A stretch of DNA of 64,000 bases from Allomuricauda sp. (lineage in GTDB: Bacteria > Bacteroidota > Bacteroidia > Flavobacteriales > Flavobacteriaceae): positions 2,665,929 to 2,729,928 of the forward strand of contig CP051244.1 in assembly GCA_017795045.1 (NCBI GenBank). The letters are read 5' to 3'. The notes under the pieces were generated by a model that was not told where the DNA came from, made no database searches, and saw nothing but the letters and a program-made list of their open reading frames with translations. Shown piece after piece: positions 51,644-60,070 of this stretch. The translations under genes were made by a program, and so were the position numbers. The stretch's first letter is position 1; every line of letters starts with the position of its first letter.

Positions 51644-52183
51644 ATGAAACAGTTAACTGCTATTGTACTCTTCTGCACTTTTGTACTGTCTTACGGACAA
51701 CGACCTCCCAAAGACATTCCACAGGAAACCTTGGAAACCATTAAAACTGACGTCTGGATTCCTTTTATGGAAGCCTACGACCAATCCGACTCCCAAAAAT
51801 TAAAGTCCATCCACACCCAAGATATTTTTAGGGTGACCCAAGATTTCAACCAAGTTGAGACCGGGGAAAAGTATCTGGAAAGTTTTGGGAGTTTTGTGGA
51901 ATCCGTAAAATCCAGAAGTCATCAAGTGGGTATTGCCTTTGCAATCCGCTCCACGGCCCTCAACGACACCGGCGATATGGCCTACCAAACAGGATATTAT
52001 CGTTTCAGTTCCAAAAGAGAGGATGATGAAGATCTTGCGGTAAGGGGATACGGCGAATTCAATGTGGGATTGCGCAAGGAAAACGGCACATGGAAAATAT
52101 GGCTGGATGCGGACAAGCGCATCCAGCTTTCGCCAGAGGATTTTAATGCACAGGAGATTCTGTACGAGTTGGAAAAATCCTAG
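51644..52183 (+). CDS. SnoaL/NTF2-like exported protein
   Basis: 179 residues from the ATG at 51644, which follows the terminator. The signal peptide ends FVLSYGQ. The rest is an NTF2-like cone fold: ETIKTDVWIPFMEAYDQSD, SIHTQDIFRVTQ, a RGYGEFNVGLRKENGTWKIW strand pair and a final helix. NTF2-like proteins are varied (enzymes, binding proteins). The stop overlaps the glmM stop by two to four bases on the other strand. Confidence 0.75.
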   Translation: MKQLTAIVLFCTFVLSYGQRPPKDIPQETLETIKTDVWIPFMEAYDQSDSQKLKSIHTQDIFRVTQDFNQVETGEKYLESFGSFVESVKSRSHQVGIAFAIRSTALNDTGDMAYQTGYYRFSSKREDDEDLAVRGYGEFNVGLRKENGTWKIWLDADKRIQLSPEDFNAQEILYELEKS

Positions 52184-53571
52184 CTCAATCCAGCTACTTC
52201 CCTGATTTCATCAATGATCCTATCGGCAAGACCATCGGCCTCCGCTTGGGATTTGGCCTCCGTATAGATTCGGATAATGGGCTCTGTATTGGATTTTCGC
52301 AAGTGTACCCAATTTTCAGGGAAATCAATCTTTACCCCATCAATGGTGGATACTTCTTCGTCTTTGTACTTGTTGTGCATGGCATCCAGAAGGGCATCCA
52401 CATCCAACTCGGGAGTAAGTTCTATCTTCTTTTTGCTCATGAAATAGCTAGGGTAACTGGCCCTTAGTTCGGCCACTGTGCCTCCTCTTTCGGACATCAA
52501 CATTAAAAAGAGCGCGGTGCCCACCAAGGCATCCCGACCGTAATGACTTTCAGGATAGATGATTCCACCATTGCCTTCACCGCCAATAATGGCGTTATTG
52601 GCCTTCATTTTGGTCACCACATTTACCTCTCCTACCGCTGCTGCCTCATAGGTGCCGCCATGCTTTTCGGTAACATCCCGCAAAGCTCTTGACGAGGATA
52701 GATTGGACACTGTATTTCCCTTGGTCTTTCCCAAAACATAGTCTGCACAGGCCACCAAGGTATATTCCTCCCCAAACATTTCCCCATCATTGCTGATAAA
52801 CGCCAGACGGTCCACGTCAGGGTCCACCACAATACCAAAATCGGCTTTTTCTTCCACTACTTTTTTACAGATGTCCCCCAAATGCTCCTTTAAAGGCTCT
52901 GGATTATGTGGGAAATGTCCCGTAGGGTCGCAATACAATTTTATCACCTCGACGCCTAGTTCTTCCAACAATTTTGGAATGGCAATACCTCCTGTGGAAT
53001 TCACACCATCGACCACTACCTTAAATTTTTTCTCGCGGATCACATCGGCATCCACCAAGGAAAGCTCCAATACTTCATCAATATGGATGTCGATATAGGA
53101 ATCGTTTTTGGTTATGGTCCCCAAATCATCCACTTCAACAAAGTTGAAATCCTCTTTGTCGGCCAGGGTCAATATTTTGGCACCTTGTTCCGCATCCAAA
53201 AATTCTCCTCGCTCGTTCAACAACTTTAGAGCATTCCACTGTTTGGGATTATGACTGGCGGTCAAAATAATACCCCCATCCGCTTTTTCAATAGGAACAG
53301 CAATTTCCACCGTAGGGGTTGTGGAAAGTCCCAAATCAATCACATCAATGCCCAATCCCACCAAAGTGGAGACTACCAAATTTTGGATCATCTCACCGGA
53401 CAGTCGGGCATCCCTACCAATCACCACGGTCAATTTCTCTTTTTGGGAATACGCCTTCAACCAGGTACCATAGGCCGCCGCAAATTTTACGGCATCTACC
53501 GGGGTCAGGTTTTCATTGGTTCGTCCTCCTATAGTTCCTCGTATTCCAGAAATTGATTTGATCAGTGTCAT
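52180..53571 (-). CDS. glmM: phosphoglucosamine mutase
   Basis: 463 residues from the ATG at 53571. An open frame extends far upstream to 53910 but runs antisense to acpH and across the promoter, so it is not used. The start MTLIKSISGIRGTIGG is diagnostic. The catalytic serine is in TASHNPKQWNALK, the metal loop is VDPDVDRLAF, and the sugar-binding loop is GEGNGGIIYPESHYGRD; the phosphate loop is RKSNTEPIIRIYTEA. It turns glucosamine-6-P into glucosamine-1-P for peptidoglycan and LPS. CAAATATA at 53591-53598 is a perfect minus -7 box. Confidence 0.93.
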   Translation of the reverse strand: MTLIKSISGIRGTIGGRTNENLTPVDAVKFAAAYGTWLKAYSQKEKLTVVIGRDARLSGEMIQNLVVSTLVGLGIDVIDLGLSTTPTVEIAVPIEKADGGIILTASHNPKQWNALKLLNERGEFLDAEQGAKILTLADKEDFNFVEVDDLGTITKNDSYIDIHIDEVLELSLVDADVIREKKFKVVVDGVNSTGGIAIPKLLEELGVEVIKLYCDPTGHFPHNPEPLKEHLGDICKKVVEEKADFGIVVDPDVDRLAFISNDGEMFGEEYTLVACADYVLGKTKGNTVSNLSSSRALRDVTEKHGGTYEAAAVGEVNVVTKMKANNAIIGGEGNGGIIYPESHYGRDALVGTALFLMLMSERGGTVAELRASYPSYFMSKKKIELTPELDVDALLDAMHNKYKDEEVSTIDGVKIDFPENWVHLRKSNTEPIIRIYTEAKSQAEADGLADRIIDEIREVAGLS

Positions 53572-53590
53572 AGTGTTAAAAAAGTTTTTG

Positions 53591-53598
53591 CAAATATA
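53591..53598 (-). promoter_or_regulatory. glmM -7 box (TATATTTG)
   Basis: Minus-strand TATATTTG lies 20 bases upstream of the glmM ATG. Confidence 0.55.
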
Positions 53599-53640
53599 TA
53601 GGGCCTGTCCGTATTCCATGTTTGGAATTTGTAAATTTCG

Positions 53641-54255
53641 ATGGAAAAGAAATTTGCCTCGATGAACTTCCTCGCCCACATCTATCTGTCCTTTGATGAC
53701 AAGGAAATTACCTTGGGAAATTTCTTTGCGGACCATATCCGAGGCAATAAGTACAAACACTTCCCGGAGCGAATCCAAAAAGGCATCTTGTTGCACCGGG
53801 AAATCGACACCTACACGGACTCCCACCCCATTCCCAAACAAAGCAGCAAGCGGTTGCACAAGAATTACAGCCATTATAGCCGTGTCATTGTGGATATTTT
53901 TTACGACCACTTTTTGGCCAAAAACTGGAGCGATTATTCAGAAGTTCCCCTTGAAGATTACGTGGAAAACTTTTATGACCTATTGGAGGACAACTACGAC
54001 CTGCTCCCATTGGGCACCAAACGGATGATGCCCTATATGATCACGGACAATTGGCTGCTCAATTATGCCAACCTTGCCGGTATTGGGCGGGTCCTGAATG
54101 GAATGAACCGAAGGACGCAAAATCGGTCGAAAATGAATTTTGCCATTTTGGACCTTGAAGAACATTATACTGACTTTGAAGCGGAGTTCACCGCTTTTTT
54201 TGAAGAATTGATTACCTTTTCCAAGCAAAAATTCATTTCCCTATGCGAAGAATAA
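53641..54255 (+). CDS. acpH: acyl carrier protein phosphodiesterase
   Basis: 204 residues; an internal ATG at 53662 (MNFLAHIYLS) is the usual family start and is equally possible. The HD-like AcpH fold is shown by NFLAHIYLSF, NFFADHIRGNK, GILLHREIDTYTDSHP and IVDIFYDHFLAKNW, whose His/Asp residues bind metal. The enzyme removes 4'-phosphopantetheine from ACP. Its 3' end overlaps the gamma-glutamyltransferase start by 13 bases, so the two are coupled. Confidence 0.9.
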   Translation: MEKKFASMNFLAHIYLSFDDKEITLGNFFADHIRGNKYKHFPERIQKGILLHREIDTYTDSHPIPKQSSKRLHKNYSHYSRVIVDIFYDHFLAKNWSDYSEVPLEDYVENFYDLLEDNYDLLPLGTKRMMPYMITDNWLLNYANLAGIGRVLNGMNRRTQNRSKMNFAILDLEEHYTDFEAEFTAFFEELITFSKQKFISLCEE

Positions 54256-55928
54256 TACTCCTAGCCCCCCTCCTTTTCCTGTTCTTGAACTGTAAGCAGC
54301 AACCTGCGGTCCCTACGGGACTGATCACGGAAAAGGCCATGGTGGTCTCGGCCCGTGAAGAAGCCTCAAAGATTGGAACGGACATCATGAAAAAAGGCGG
54401 GAATGCCTTTGATGCCATGGTGGCCACAGAGTTGGCTTTGGCAGTTGCCTATCCGTTTGCCGGAAATTTGGGCGGCGGTGGTTTTATGGTCTATCGAAAA
54501 AACAATGGGGATATCGGCGGAATCGACTATCGGGAAAAAGCCCCGCTTGCCGCCCACAAGGATATGTATTTGGATTCCCTTGGGAATGTGATTCCGAATA
54601 TGAGCATCGTTGGAGCCACTGCAGTTGGTATCCCCGGGACCGTGGCCGGGGTCATGGAAGTACATAAAAAATTCGGTTCCCTGCCCCTGTCCGAAATCAT
54701 GGAACCTGTAATCGCTTTGGCCCAAAAGGGTGTGGTGGTCACCAAAAAGCAAGCTAGCAGATTGGAAGGCTACAAAGAACGGTTTATAGAAGTTAATGGG
54801 GATAGCACCAAGTTTGCCGCCAATTTCAAGGAAGGGGATACCATAAAATATCCTGAACTTGCCAATACCCTTAAAAAGATTCGAGATAATGGAAAAGATG
54901 GCTTCTACAAAGGTGAAGTAGCCCAAAAACTGGCTGCCTTTGTGCAAGAAAAGGGAGGGTTTATGACTGAAGAGGATTTGGCGCGGTATGAAGCCAAGTG
55001 GCGTGACCCGATTGTCTTTAACTACAAGGATCTTCGTATTATTTCCATGAGTCCGCCCAGTAGCGGTGGAGTGACCATCAACCAAATCTTTAAGATGATG
55101 GAACCCCAAAACGTTTCCGAATTTGGACACAATTCCGTGAAGACCATCCAGCTCTTCACCGAAGCGGCACGACGCGCCTATGCCGATCGGAATTATTTCT
55201 TGGGTGATCCCGATTTTGTGGATATTCCCTTGGAAACATTGCTCAGTGATGCCTATTTGCAGGAACGTATGGCCAATTTTTCATTTGACCAAGCCACCCC
55301 TTCTTCGGAAGTGAGTCATGGGGAGGTTGAAATTGTTGAAAGCTCAGAAACCACCCACTATTCCATTGTGGACAGTGAGGGTAATGCCATTTCGGCCACT
55401 ACTACCCTTAATGGCGGCTATGGCTCCAAACTCTATGCGGCGGAATTGGGTTTCTTTTTGAACAATGAAATGGACGATTTCAGTGCAAAACCTGGAATTC
55501 CCAATATGTTTGGATTGATTGGGGCCGAAGCGAACAGCATTGCCCCTGAAAAACGGATGTTGAGCAGTATGACCCCCACCCTAGTGGAAAAGGATGGAAA
55601 ACTTTATATGGTTGTTGGTACGCCAGGTGGTTCTACCATTATTACCGCAGTGGCCCAAACCATTCTCAACGTGTATGAGTTCAATCTGAGCATGCAAGAG
55701 GCCGTAAATGCCCCTCGGTTCCATCACCAGTGGCTACCCGACATGATTATCTTTGAACCTGAAGGGTTTCCCGAAACCCTTACCGATGAACTGAAATCAA
55801 AAGGATACATCATCAATGAAGAAAGAACCCCCATCATTGGAAAAGTAGACGCTATCCGTGTGCTCCCTGATGGCCGTTTGGAAGGCGGAGCCGATAAAAG
55901 AGGGGACGATACCGCTGTTGGATTTTAA
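54243..55928 (+). CDS. ggt: gamma-glutamyltransferase lipoprotein
   Basis: 561 residues. The lipobox is LFLNC. The Ntn-hydrolase fold is full length: the autoprocessing site and nucleophile threonine are in ETTHYSIVDSEGNA (Thr at the start of the small subunit), with NGGYGSKL, NEMDDFS and GTPGGSTIITAV downstream. It cuts gamma-glutamyl bonds, for example in glutathione, outside the cytoplasm. It overlaps acpH by 13 bases and is followed by an ATP-grasp gene nine bases after its stop, so the three form one operon. Confidence 0.93.
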   Translation: MRRIILLAPLLFLFLNCKQQPAVPTGLITEKAMVVSAREEASKIGTDIMKKGGNAFDAMVATELALAVAYPFAGNLGGGGFMVYRKNNGDIGGIDYREKAPLAAHKDMYLDSLGNVIPNMSIVGATAVGIPGTVAGVMEVHKKFGSLPLSEIMEPVIALAQKGVVVTKKQASRLEGYKERFIEVNGDSTKFAANFKEGDTIKYPELANTLKKIRDNGKDGFYKGEVAQKLAAFVQEKGGFMTEEDLARYEAKWRDPIVFNYKDLRIISMSPPSSGGVTINQIFKMMEPQNVSEFGHNSVKTIQLFTEAARRAYADRNYFLGDPDFVDIPLETLLSDAYLQERMANFSFDQATPSSEVSHGEVEIVESSETTHYSIVDSEGNAISATTTLNGGYGSKLYAAELGFFLNNEMDDFSAKPGIPNMFGLIGAEANSIAPEKRMLSSMTPTLVEKDGKLYMVVGTPGGSTIITAVAQTILNVYEFNLSMQEAVNAPRFHHQWLPDMIIFEPEGFPETLTDELKSKGYIINEERTPIIGKVDAIRVLPDGRLEGGADKRGDDTAVGF

Positions 55929-55937
55929 AGTTTGCCT

Positions 55938-56855
55938 ATGAGTTTTGATGTCGTTGTACTGACCGACCCAAGATATATCAACCCCAAAAAAGAGAGTGCC
56001 TACATAGAAAATGTCCTTCTTGAAGACCGTTTGGTCTTGGAAGCGCTACAACGTTTGGGGTTGAATACCATACGAAAGTCTTGGGACGACCCGGATTTTG
56101 ATTGGTCATCCACCAAATATGCATTGTTCAGGACCACTTGGGATTATTTTGACCGATATCAAGAGTTTTCCAAATGGTTGGAATCTGCATCCAATCAAAC
56201 GAAATTTATCAATTCCAAAGACCTTATTTGTTGGAACATTGACAAACATTACCTGAAGGATTTGTCAGATGCCGGAGTAAACATCCCCAAAACCATTTTT
56301 ATTGAAAAAGGGACCCAAACCACACTTCGCGACACTATTAAAGATGCACACGATAATCAAGGGTTCATGGATGACACTTTCATCCTGAAACCCTGTGTTT
56401 CCGGAGCAGCCAGACATACCTACAAAATCCTGAAAGAGGACATCCCAAAATACGAATCCATCTTTCAGGAGTTGATTGGCGAAGAGGCTATGATGCTCCA
56501 AGAGTTTCAGGAAAACATTGTAAAGGAAGGGGAAATCTCCATGATGGTATTTAACGGAAAGTTTACCCATGCGGTGCTCAAAATTGCCAAACCCGGGGAT
56601 TTTAGGGTACAGGATGATTTCGGTGGAACGGTACACGATTACATTCCCTCCAAAGAACAGATTACCTTTGCCGAAAAAGCGGCTCAAGCCGCATTGGAAC
56701 TCCCGATATATGCCCGGGTGGATATTTTTAAGGACAACGACGGGGAATGGGCCTTGGCCGAACTTGAAATTTTTGAACCGGAGCTTTGGTTTCGGTTACA
56801 TCCTGAAGCGGCCAACATTCTTGCTAAAAGCATCAAGGAGACTTATTTCGGGTAA
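55938..56855 (+). CDS. ATP-grasp-family ligase
   Basis: 305 residues from the ATG at 55938 (a TTG six bases earlier is also open). The N-terminal domain is VVVLTDPRYINPK; the middle has YALFRTTWDYFDRYQEF. The ATP-grasp core holds DTFILKPCVSGAARHTYKI (phosphate binding), MLQEFQENIVKEGEISMMVF and LELFEPELWF as candidate metal ligands. It resembles the RimK/Cyanophycin-like small ligase group, joining a carboxylate to an amine. Operon with acpH and ggt. It converges with the S24 repressor gene, four bases apart. Confidence 0.8.
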   Translation: MSFDVVVLTDPRYINPKKESAYIENVLLEDRLVLEALQRLGLNTIRKSWDDPDFDWSSTKYALFRTTWDYFDRYQEFSKWLESASNQTKFINSKDLICWNIDKHYLKDLSDAGVNIPKTIFIEKGTQTTLRDTIKDAHDNQGFMDDTFILKPCVSGAARHTYKILKEDIPKYESIFQELIGEEAMMLQEFQENIVKEGEISMMVFNGKFTHAVLKIAKPGDFRVQDDFGGTVHDYIPSKEQITFAEKAAQAALELPIYARVDIFKDNDGEWALAELEIFEPELWFRLHPEAANILAKSIKETYFG

Positions 56856-56858
56856 TTT

Positions 56859-57620
56859 TTAGGTGTTCACCTGCCCCATCTGGCGTTTCAGCTCTTCCAT
56901 GGACTGCTGCAACTGCTTCAGCAAACCGGTTTCCGTTGTGGCATCCACATTAAAGGTCAACTTACTGCTCACTTCCCAAATTTCTTGAATTTGGAAGGGC
57001 TTAATGTCGTATGGCGGGTATGCCTCGTTCAAGGAAACCAAGGTAATGTTGTTGGAATTCGGGCGTTTCTCAATCTTTTTCACCATCACGGAATCCTGAA
57101 GTACCACCACGTACATTTTATTGGGACTCACATGATCTATATGCTCAATAGCTCGGGCCAACACCCAATCATTGGGTTTTAGATTGGGCAACATACTGTC
57201 CCCTTCCACCTGAAAACCACGGTAAGTAGCATTTCTAAACTCTGGAATGGGCAGGTCAAACGCTGGTAATTGTTGATACCAACTGGTATCTGCAATATTT
57301 TGGGGATACCCTGCGGCGGCACGGGCATTCACCAATACCATATTGTCTTGATCAGAATTATCGACAGTGACCACTTTGGGGATGACACTGGTTTTGGAAG
57401 TATCCAAATGCTTTTGGTCACTCTCTCCGAACAACCACATCGGGTTGATCTTGAACTGCCTCAACAGCTCTGTCACCACTTTCCCTGATAGCTTGGTCCT
57501 ACCCCGTTCAATATCGGCCGTGGTATTCTTCACACCCAATAATTGGGCAAACTCGGCTTGGGTAAATCCCAATTCGCGTCGAATATCGGTAAAGCGTTTT
57601 AAGGTTAGTTCATTTTCCAT
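56859..57620 (-). CDS. LexA/CI-like XRE-S24 repressor
   Basis: 253 residues from the ATG at 57620; a start at 57680 would add 20 residues that overlap the dispersed repeat. Residues 5-65 are an XRE-type HTH (LGFTQAEFAQLLGVKNTTAD). A linker follows, then the S24 peptidase-like C-terminal domain: the Ala-Gly cleavage-type site is in NARAAAGYPQN (about residues 98-108), the serine in EGDSMLPNLKPNDWVLA, and a lysine in VMVKKIEKR for the Ser/Lys dyad. LexA/UmuD relatives with this layout cut themselves when RecA filaments form. It is autoregulated through the operators upstream. Confidence 0.88.
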   Translation of the reverse strand: MENELTLKRFTDIRRELGFTQAEFAQLLGVKNTTADIERGRTKLSGKVVTELLRQFKINPMWLFGESDQKHLDTSKTSVIPKVVTVDNSDQDNMVLVNARAAAGYPQNIADTSWYQQLPAFDLPIPEFRNATYRGFQVEGDSMLPNLKPNDWVLARAIEHIDHVSPNKMYVVVLQDSVMVKKIEKRPNSNNITLVSLNEAYPPYDIKPFQIQEIWEVSSKLTFNVDATTETGLLKQLQQSMEELKRQMGQVNT

Positions 57621-57683
57621 TTCATCCGTACTTATATGAGATTGAGGCCTTAATTGTTCATTATTCAACCTAAAGAACAAAGA

Positions 57684-57707
57684 CTTCTCGACTGCGCTCG
57701 AGGTGAC
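57684..57707. repeat. fragment of the dispersed repeat (module B end)
   Basis: CTTCTCGACTGCGCTCGAGG matches the right end of module B. It sits between the minus -7 box of the repressor and its start codon, so it lies in the leader. Confidence 0.55.
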
Positions 57708-57717
57708 CTTATAATTT

Positions 57718-57725
57718 CAAATATA
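57718..57725 (-). promoter_or_regulatory. repressor -7 box (TATATTTG)
   Basis: Plus CAAATATA reads TATATTTG on the minus strand. A minus-strand TTTG near 57748-57745 lies 23 bases upstream and could be the -33 element. Operator 1 lies between them. Confidence 0.55.
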
Positions 57726-57730
57726 CACAA

Positions 57731-57809
57731 TTTGGATTATTTCCAAAATATTTAATGGATTATATCCAATAATTGGAATATTTCCATATCTTTGATTGGA
57801 ATATTTCCA
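57731..57809. promoter_or_regulatory. four TGGA-N5-TCCA operators of the S24 repressor
   Basis: Four copies share the five-base spacer: 57733-57745 (TGGATTATTTCCA), 57756-57768 (TGGATTATATCCA), 57774-57786 (TGGAATATTTCCA) and 57797-57809 (TGGAATATTTCCA). Site centres are 23, 18 and 23 bases apart, giving a symmetric array. The plus-strand -7 box TATCTTTG (57787-57794) lies between sites 3 and 4, and the minus-strand box lies just left of site 1. Confidence 0.75.
57787..57794 (+). promoter_or_regulatory. radical-SAM gene -7 box (TATCTTTG)
   Basis: A perfect TAnnTTTG 19 bases before the ATG at 57814, with operators on both sides, so repressor binding would occlude it. Confidence 0.6.
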
Positions 57810-57813
57810 AGTT

Positions 57814-59076
57814 ATGAATTTTGAACGGATACGTGAAAAGTTGAACATTCTTGCAGATGCAGCCAAATATGATGTGTCCTGCGCCAGTAGTGGTAGTGAC
57901 CGGGCCAACAAGAATCAAGGACTGGGCAATGCTTCCAAAATGGGTATCTGCCATAGTTATACGGAAGACGGCAGGTGTATCTCCTTATTGAAGATCTTAT
58001 TGACCAACCACTGCATTTTCGATTGCGCCTATTGCGTAACACGAAAAAGCAACGATGTGCAACGTGCCGCTTTCAAAATCCAAGAGGTGGTGGACCTTAC
58101 CATCAATTTTTATCGAAGGAACTATATCGAGGGACTATTCTTGAGTTCCGGTATTTTTAAAAATGCGGATTACACCATGGAGCGCTTGGTAGCCGTGGCC
58201 AAAAAACTACGGGAAGAGGAAAATTTCAACGGATACATCCATTTAAAATCCATCCCTGGAGCCAGTGATGAACTCATGTACGAAGCGGGTCTGTATGCGG
58301 ACCGACTTTCAGTCAACATCGAAGTGCCTACCATTTCGGGATTAAAGTTATTGGCTCCCGACAAGAAACATGAGGATTTCACCAAACCCATGCTCAAGGT
58401 AAAAAATGAGATTGTCCGCTACAAGGCTGAACGAAAAATCATCAAGAGCACCCCAAAATATGCTCCTGCCGGCCAGAGTACCCAAATGATTGTGGGCGCT
58501 TCCGGGGAAACGGATAAGGACATCATGTATTCTGCTGTCCATTACTATAAAAATTACCAAATGAGAAGGGTCTATTATTCCGGGTATGTTCCCGTAGCAG
58601 ATGATATGCGACTGCCCGCCATAGGCTCACAAGTACCTATGTTACGGGAGAACCGACTATACCAAACGGATTGGCTCCTTCGGTTTTATGGCTTTGCCAT
58701 TAACGAAATCCTGAACAAGGAACATCCCTATCTGGACATGGACGTAGACCCCAAACTCTCGTGGGCGTTGCGCAATCTGCACCATTTCCCTGTGGATGTG
58801 AACAGCGCGGACAAGGCCCTATTGGCACGAATCCCGGGAATTGGGATGCGTTCCGTGGACAAAATCCTAAAAGCGCGCCGCTTTAGAAAACTGAACTGGG
58901 ACCATCTCAAGAAAATCGGGGTGGCCCTTAACCGTGCCCAATACTTTATGGTATGTGATTCCCGTCATTGGGAACGTAGGGATTTGGATGCGGAGAAAAT
59001 CAAGGGTATGATCCTACAAACTTCAACAGGCAAGTTTCGGAATCAGTACAGTACCCAATTGTCATTGTTCAATTAA
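57814..59076 (+). CDS. radical SAM protein of the DNA modification/repair group (rSAM linked to UDG)
   Basis: 420 residues from the ATG at 57814; a TTG at 57796 is open but lies in operator 4. The N-terminal sequence has CASSGSDRANKNQGLGNASK and the radical-SAM cluster CIFDCAYC (CxxxCxxC, about residues 59-66). A TIM-barrel-like core follows. The C terminus has a helix-hairpin-helix (ALLARIPGIGMRSVDKILKA), a DNA-binding element. This is the family annotated as putative DNA modification/repair radical SAM (TIGR03916 type), usually next to a DUF4130 or UDG protein. The next gene is that partner. Chemistry unproven; spore photoproduct lyase-like repair is one possibility. Confidence 0.9.
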   Translation: MNFERIREKLNILADAAKYDVSCASSGSDRANKNQGLGNASKMGICHSYTEDGRCISLLKILLTNHCIFDCAYCVTRKSNDVQRAAFKIQEVVDLTINFYRRNYIEGLFLSSGIFKNADYTMERLVAVAKKLREEENFNGYIHLKSIPGASDELMYEAGLYADRLSVNIEVPTISGLKLLAPDKKHEDFTKPMLKVKNEIVRYKAERKIIKSTPKYAPAGQSTQMIVGASGETDKDIMYSAVHYYKNYQMRRVYYSGYVPVADDMRLPAIGSQVPMLRENRLYQTDWLLRFYGFAINEILNKEHPYLDMDVDPKLSWALRNLHHFPVDVNSADKALLARIPGIGMRSVDKILKARRFRKLNWDHLKKIGVALNRAQYFMVCDSRHWERRDLDAEKIKGMILQTSTGKFRNQYSTQLSLFN

Positions 59077-59107
59077 CAATGCCCAATTACTAACAGGAGT
59101 ATGCCAG

Positions 59108-59207
59108 TTCGAGTGCACATAAGAAATCTAGATTTCCTTGTCGTAAACTCTTCCGAAATGACATACTAAATTCAAATTGTCAGTTCGAGCGCAGTCGAGA
59201 ACTAAAA
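59108..59207. repeat. dispersed repeat fragments
   Basis: CAGTTCGAGTGCACATAAG with AGAAATCTAGATTTCC (an AGAAATCT/AGATTTC palindrome), then TTCCGAAATGACATAC and CAGTTCGAGCGCAGTCGAGA. They are worn copies of the same family as at 15791, filling the gap before the DUF4130 gene. Confidence 0.6.
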
Positions 59208-59246
59208 TTTGGAATTAAAAACAAAAAAGAATTAAACGTGAACACT

Positions 59247-60023
59247 ATGAAACCTTCAAAAACCTTAATTTATGACGGCAGTTTCAATGGCTTCCTCACT
59301 GCCGTCTTTGTTGCTTTCGACGAAAAAATCAATGTGACCGACATCCAAAAAAATGGTCAAGGTCAGAATGGACTGTTTTCAGAGACCGAAACCATCTTCA
59401 CCCATGTAGAAAAGGCCAAAAGGGTCTGGAACGGAATCAGAAACAAAAGCCATAATGCCATTGCCAATGTGTACTTTGCCTTTTTGAGTGAAACCGAAGG
59501 GGTCGAACTGATGCTCTATACCTACATTCAAAAACTGATGGCCACCACCCTTGGAAAGCAAATGGATTATTCTGATGGGATTGTGCTTTACATTGACCAA
59601 TTGGCCAAAAAAGTGGGTCGCGAAAAACACCGAATGGAAGCCTTTGTCCGCTTCCAACTGACCAAGGATGATATCTATTTTGCCAACATTGAACCTGACT
59701 TTGATGTGTTGCCCCTGATTTCAAAACATTTTCGCAACCGCTACGCAGACCAGCAATGGCTGATCTATGATGTGAAACGTAAATATGGTATCTACTATAA
59801 CCTGGACCATGTAGAAATGGTCTCGCTCAATCTGAAGGAAATCCATTTTAATAAAATCCATAAAAGTGATGCTTTTTTGAGCGAGGAATACGATTACCAG
59901 ACCCTATGGAACGATTATTTTAAAAGTACCGGTATCAAATCCCGTATCAACCCAAAATTGCACACACAACACGTACCCAAACGGTATTGGAAATATTTGA
60001 GTGAGAAAAAGGAGGCCGTTTAA
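59247..60023 (+). CDS. DUF4130 (TIGR03915-type) putative DNA repair protein
   Basis: 258 residues from the ATG at 59247; a GTG nine bases earlier is also open. The start IYDGSFNGFLTAVFVAFD is typical of the family that accompanies the radical SAM gene and elsewhere is fused to uracil-DNA glycosylase. The middle has AKRVWNGI and DQLAKKVGREKHRMEAFVRF, and the end DPYQ-like DYQTLWNDYFKSTGI and HVPKRYWKYLSEK. It probably helps the radical SAM enzyme find or process damaged bases. Same strand, 170 bases downstream, most likely in one transcript despite the repeat between. Confidence 0.88.
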   Translation: MKPSKTLIYDGSFNGFLTAVFVAFDEKINVTDIQKNGQGQNGLFSETETIFTHVEKAKRVWNGIRNKSHNAIANVYFAFLSETEGVELMLYTYIQKLMATTLGKQMDYSDGIVLYIDQLAKKVGREKHRMEAFVRFQLTKDDIYFANIEPDFDVLPLISKHFRNRYADQQWLIYDVKRKYGIYYNLDHVEMVSLNLKEIHFNKIHKSDAFLSEEYDYQTLWNDYFKSTGIKSRINPKLHTQHVPKRYWKYLSEKKEAV

Positions 60024-60070
60024 CTGATTTTCTCGGTTAACAAGTATCTTTCAAGAAAACAGAAAAGCGT

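Noticed and set aside
53572-53910. N-terminal extension of glmM
   Set aside because: It runs across the glmM -7 box and antisense to acpH, and the family start motif is at 53571.
54366-55130. 254-codon open frame antisense to the gamma-glutamyltransferase
   Set aside because: Shadow of a clear GGT gene; composition is a mirror of its codons.
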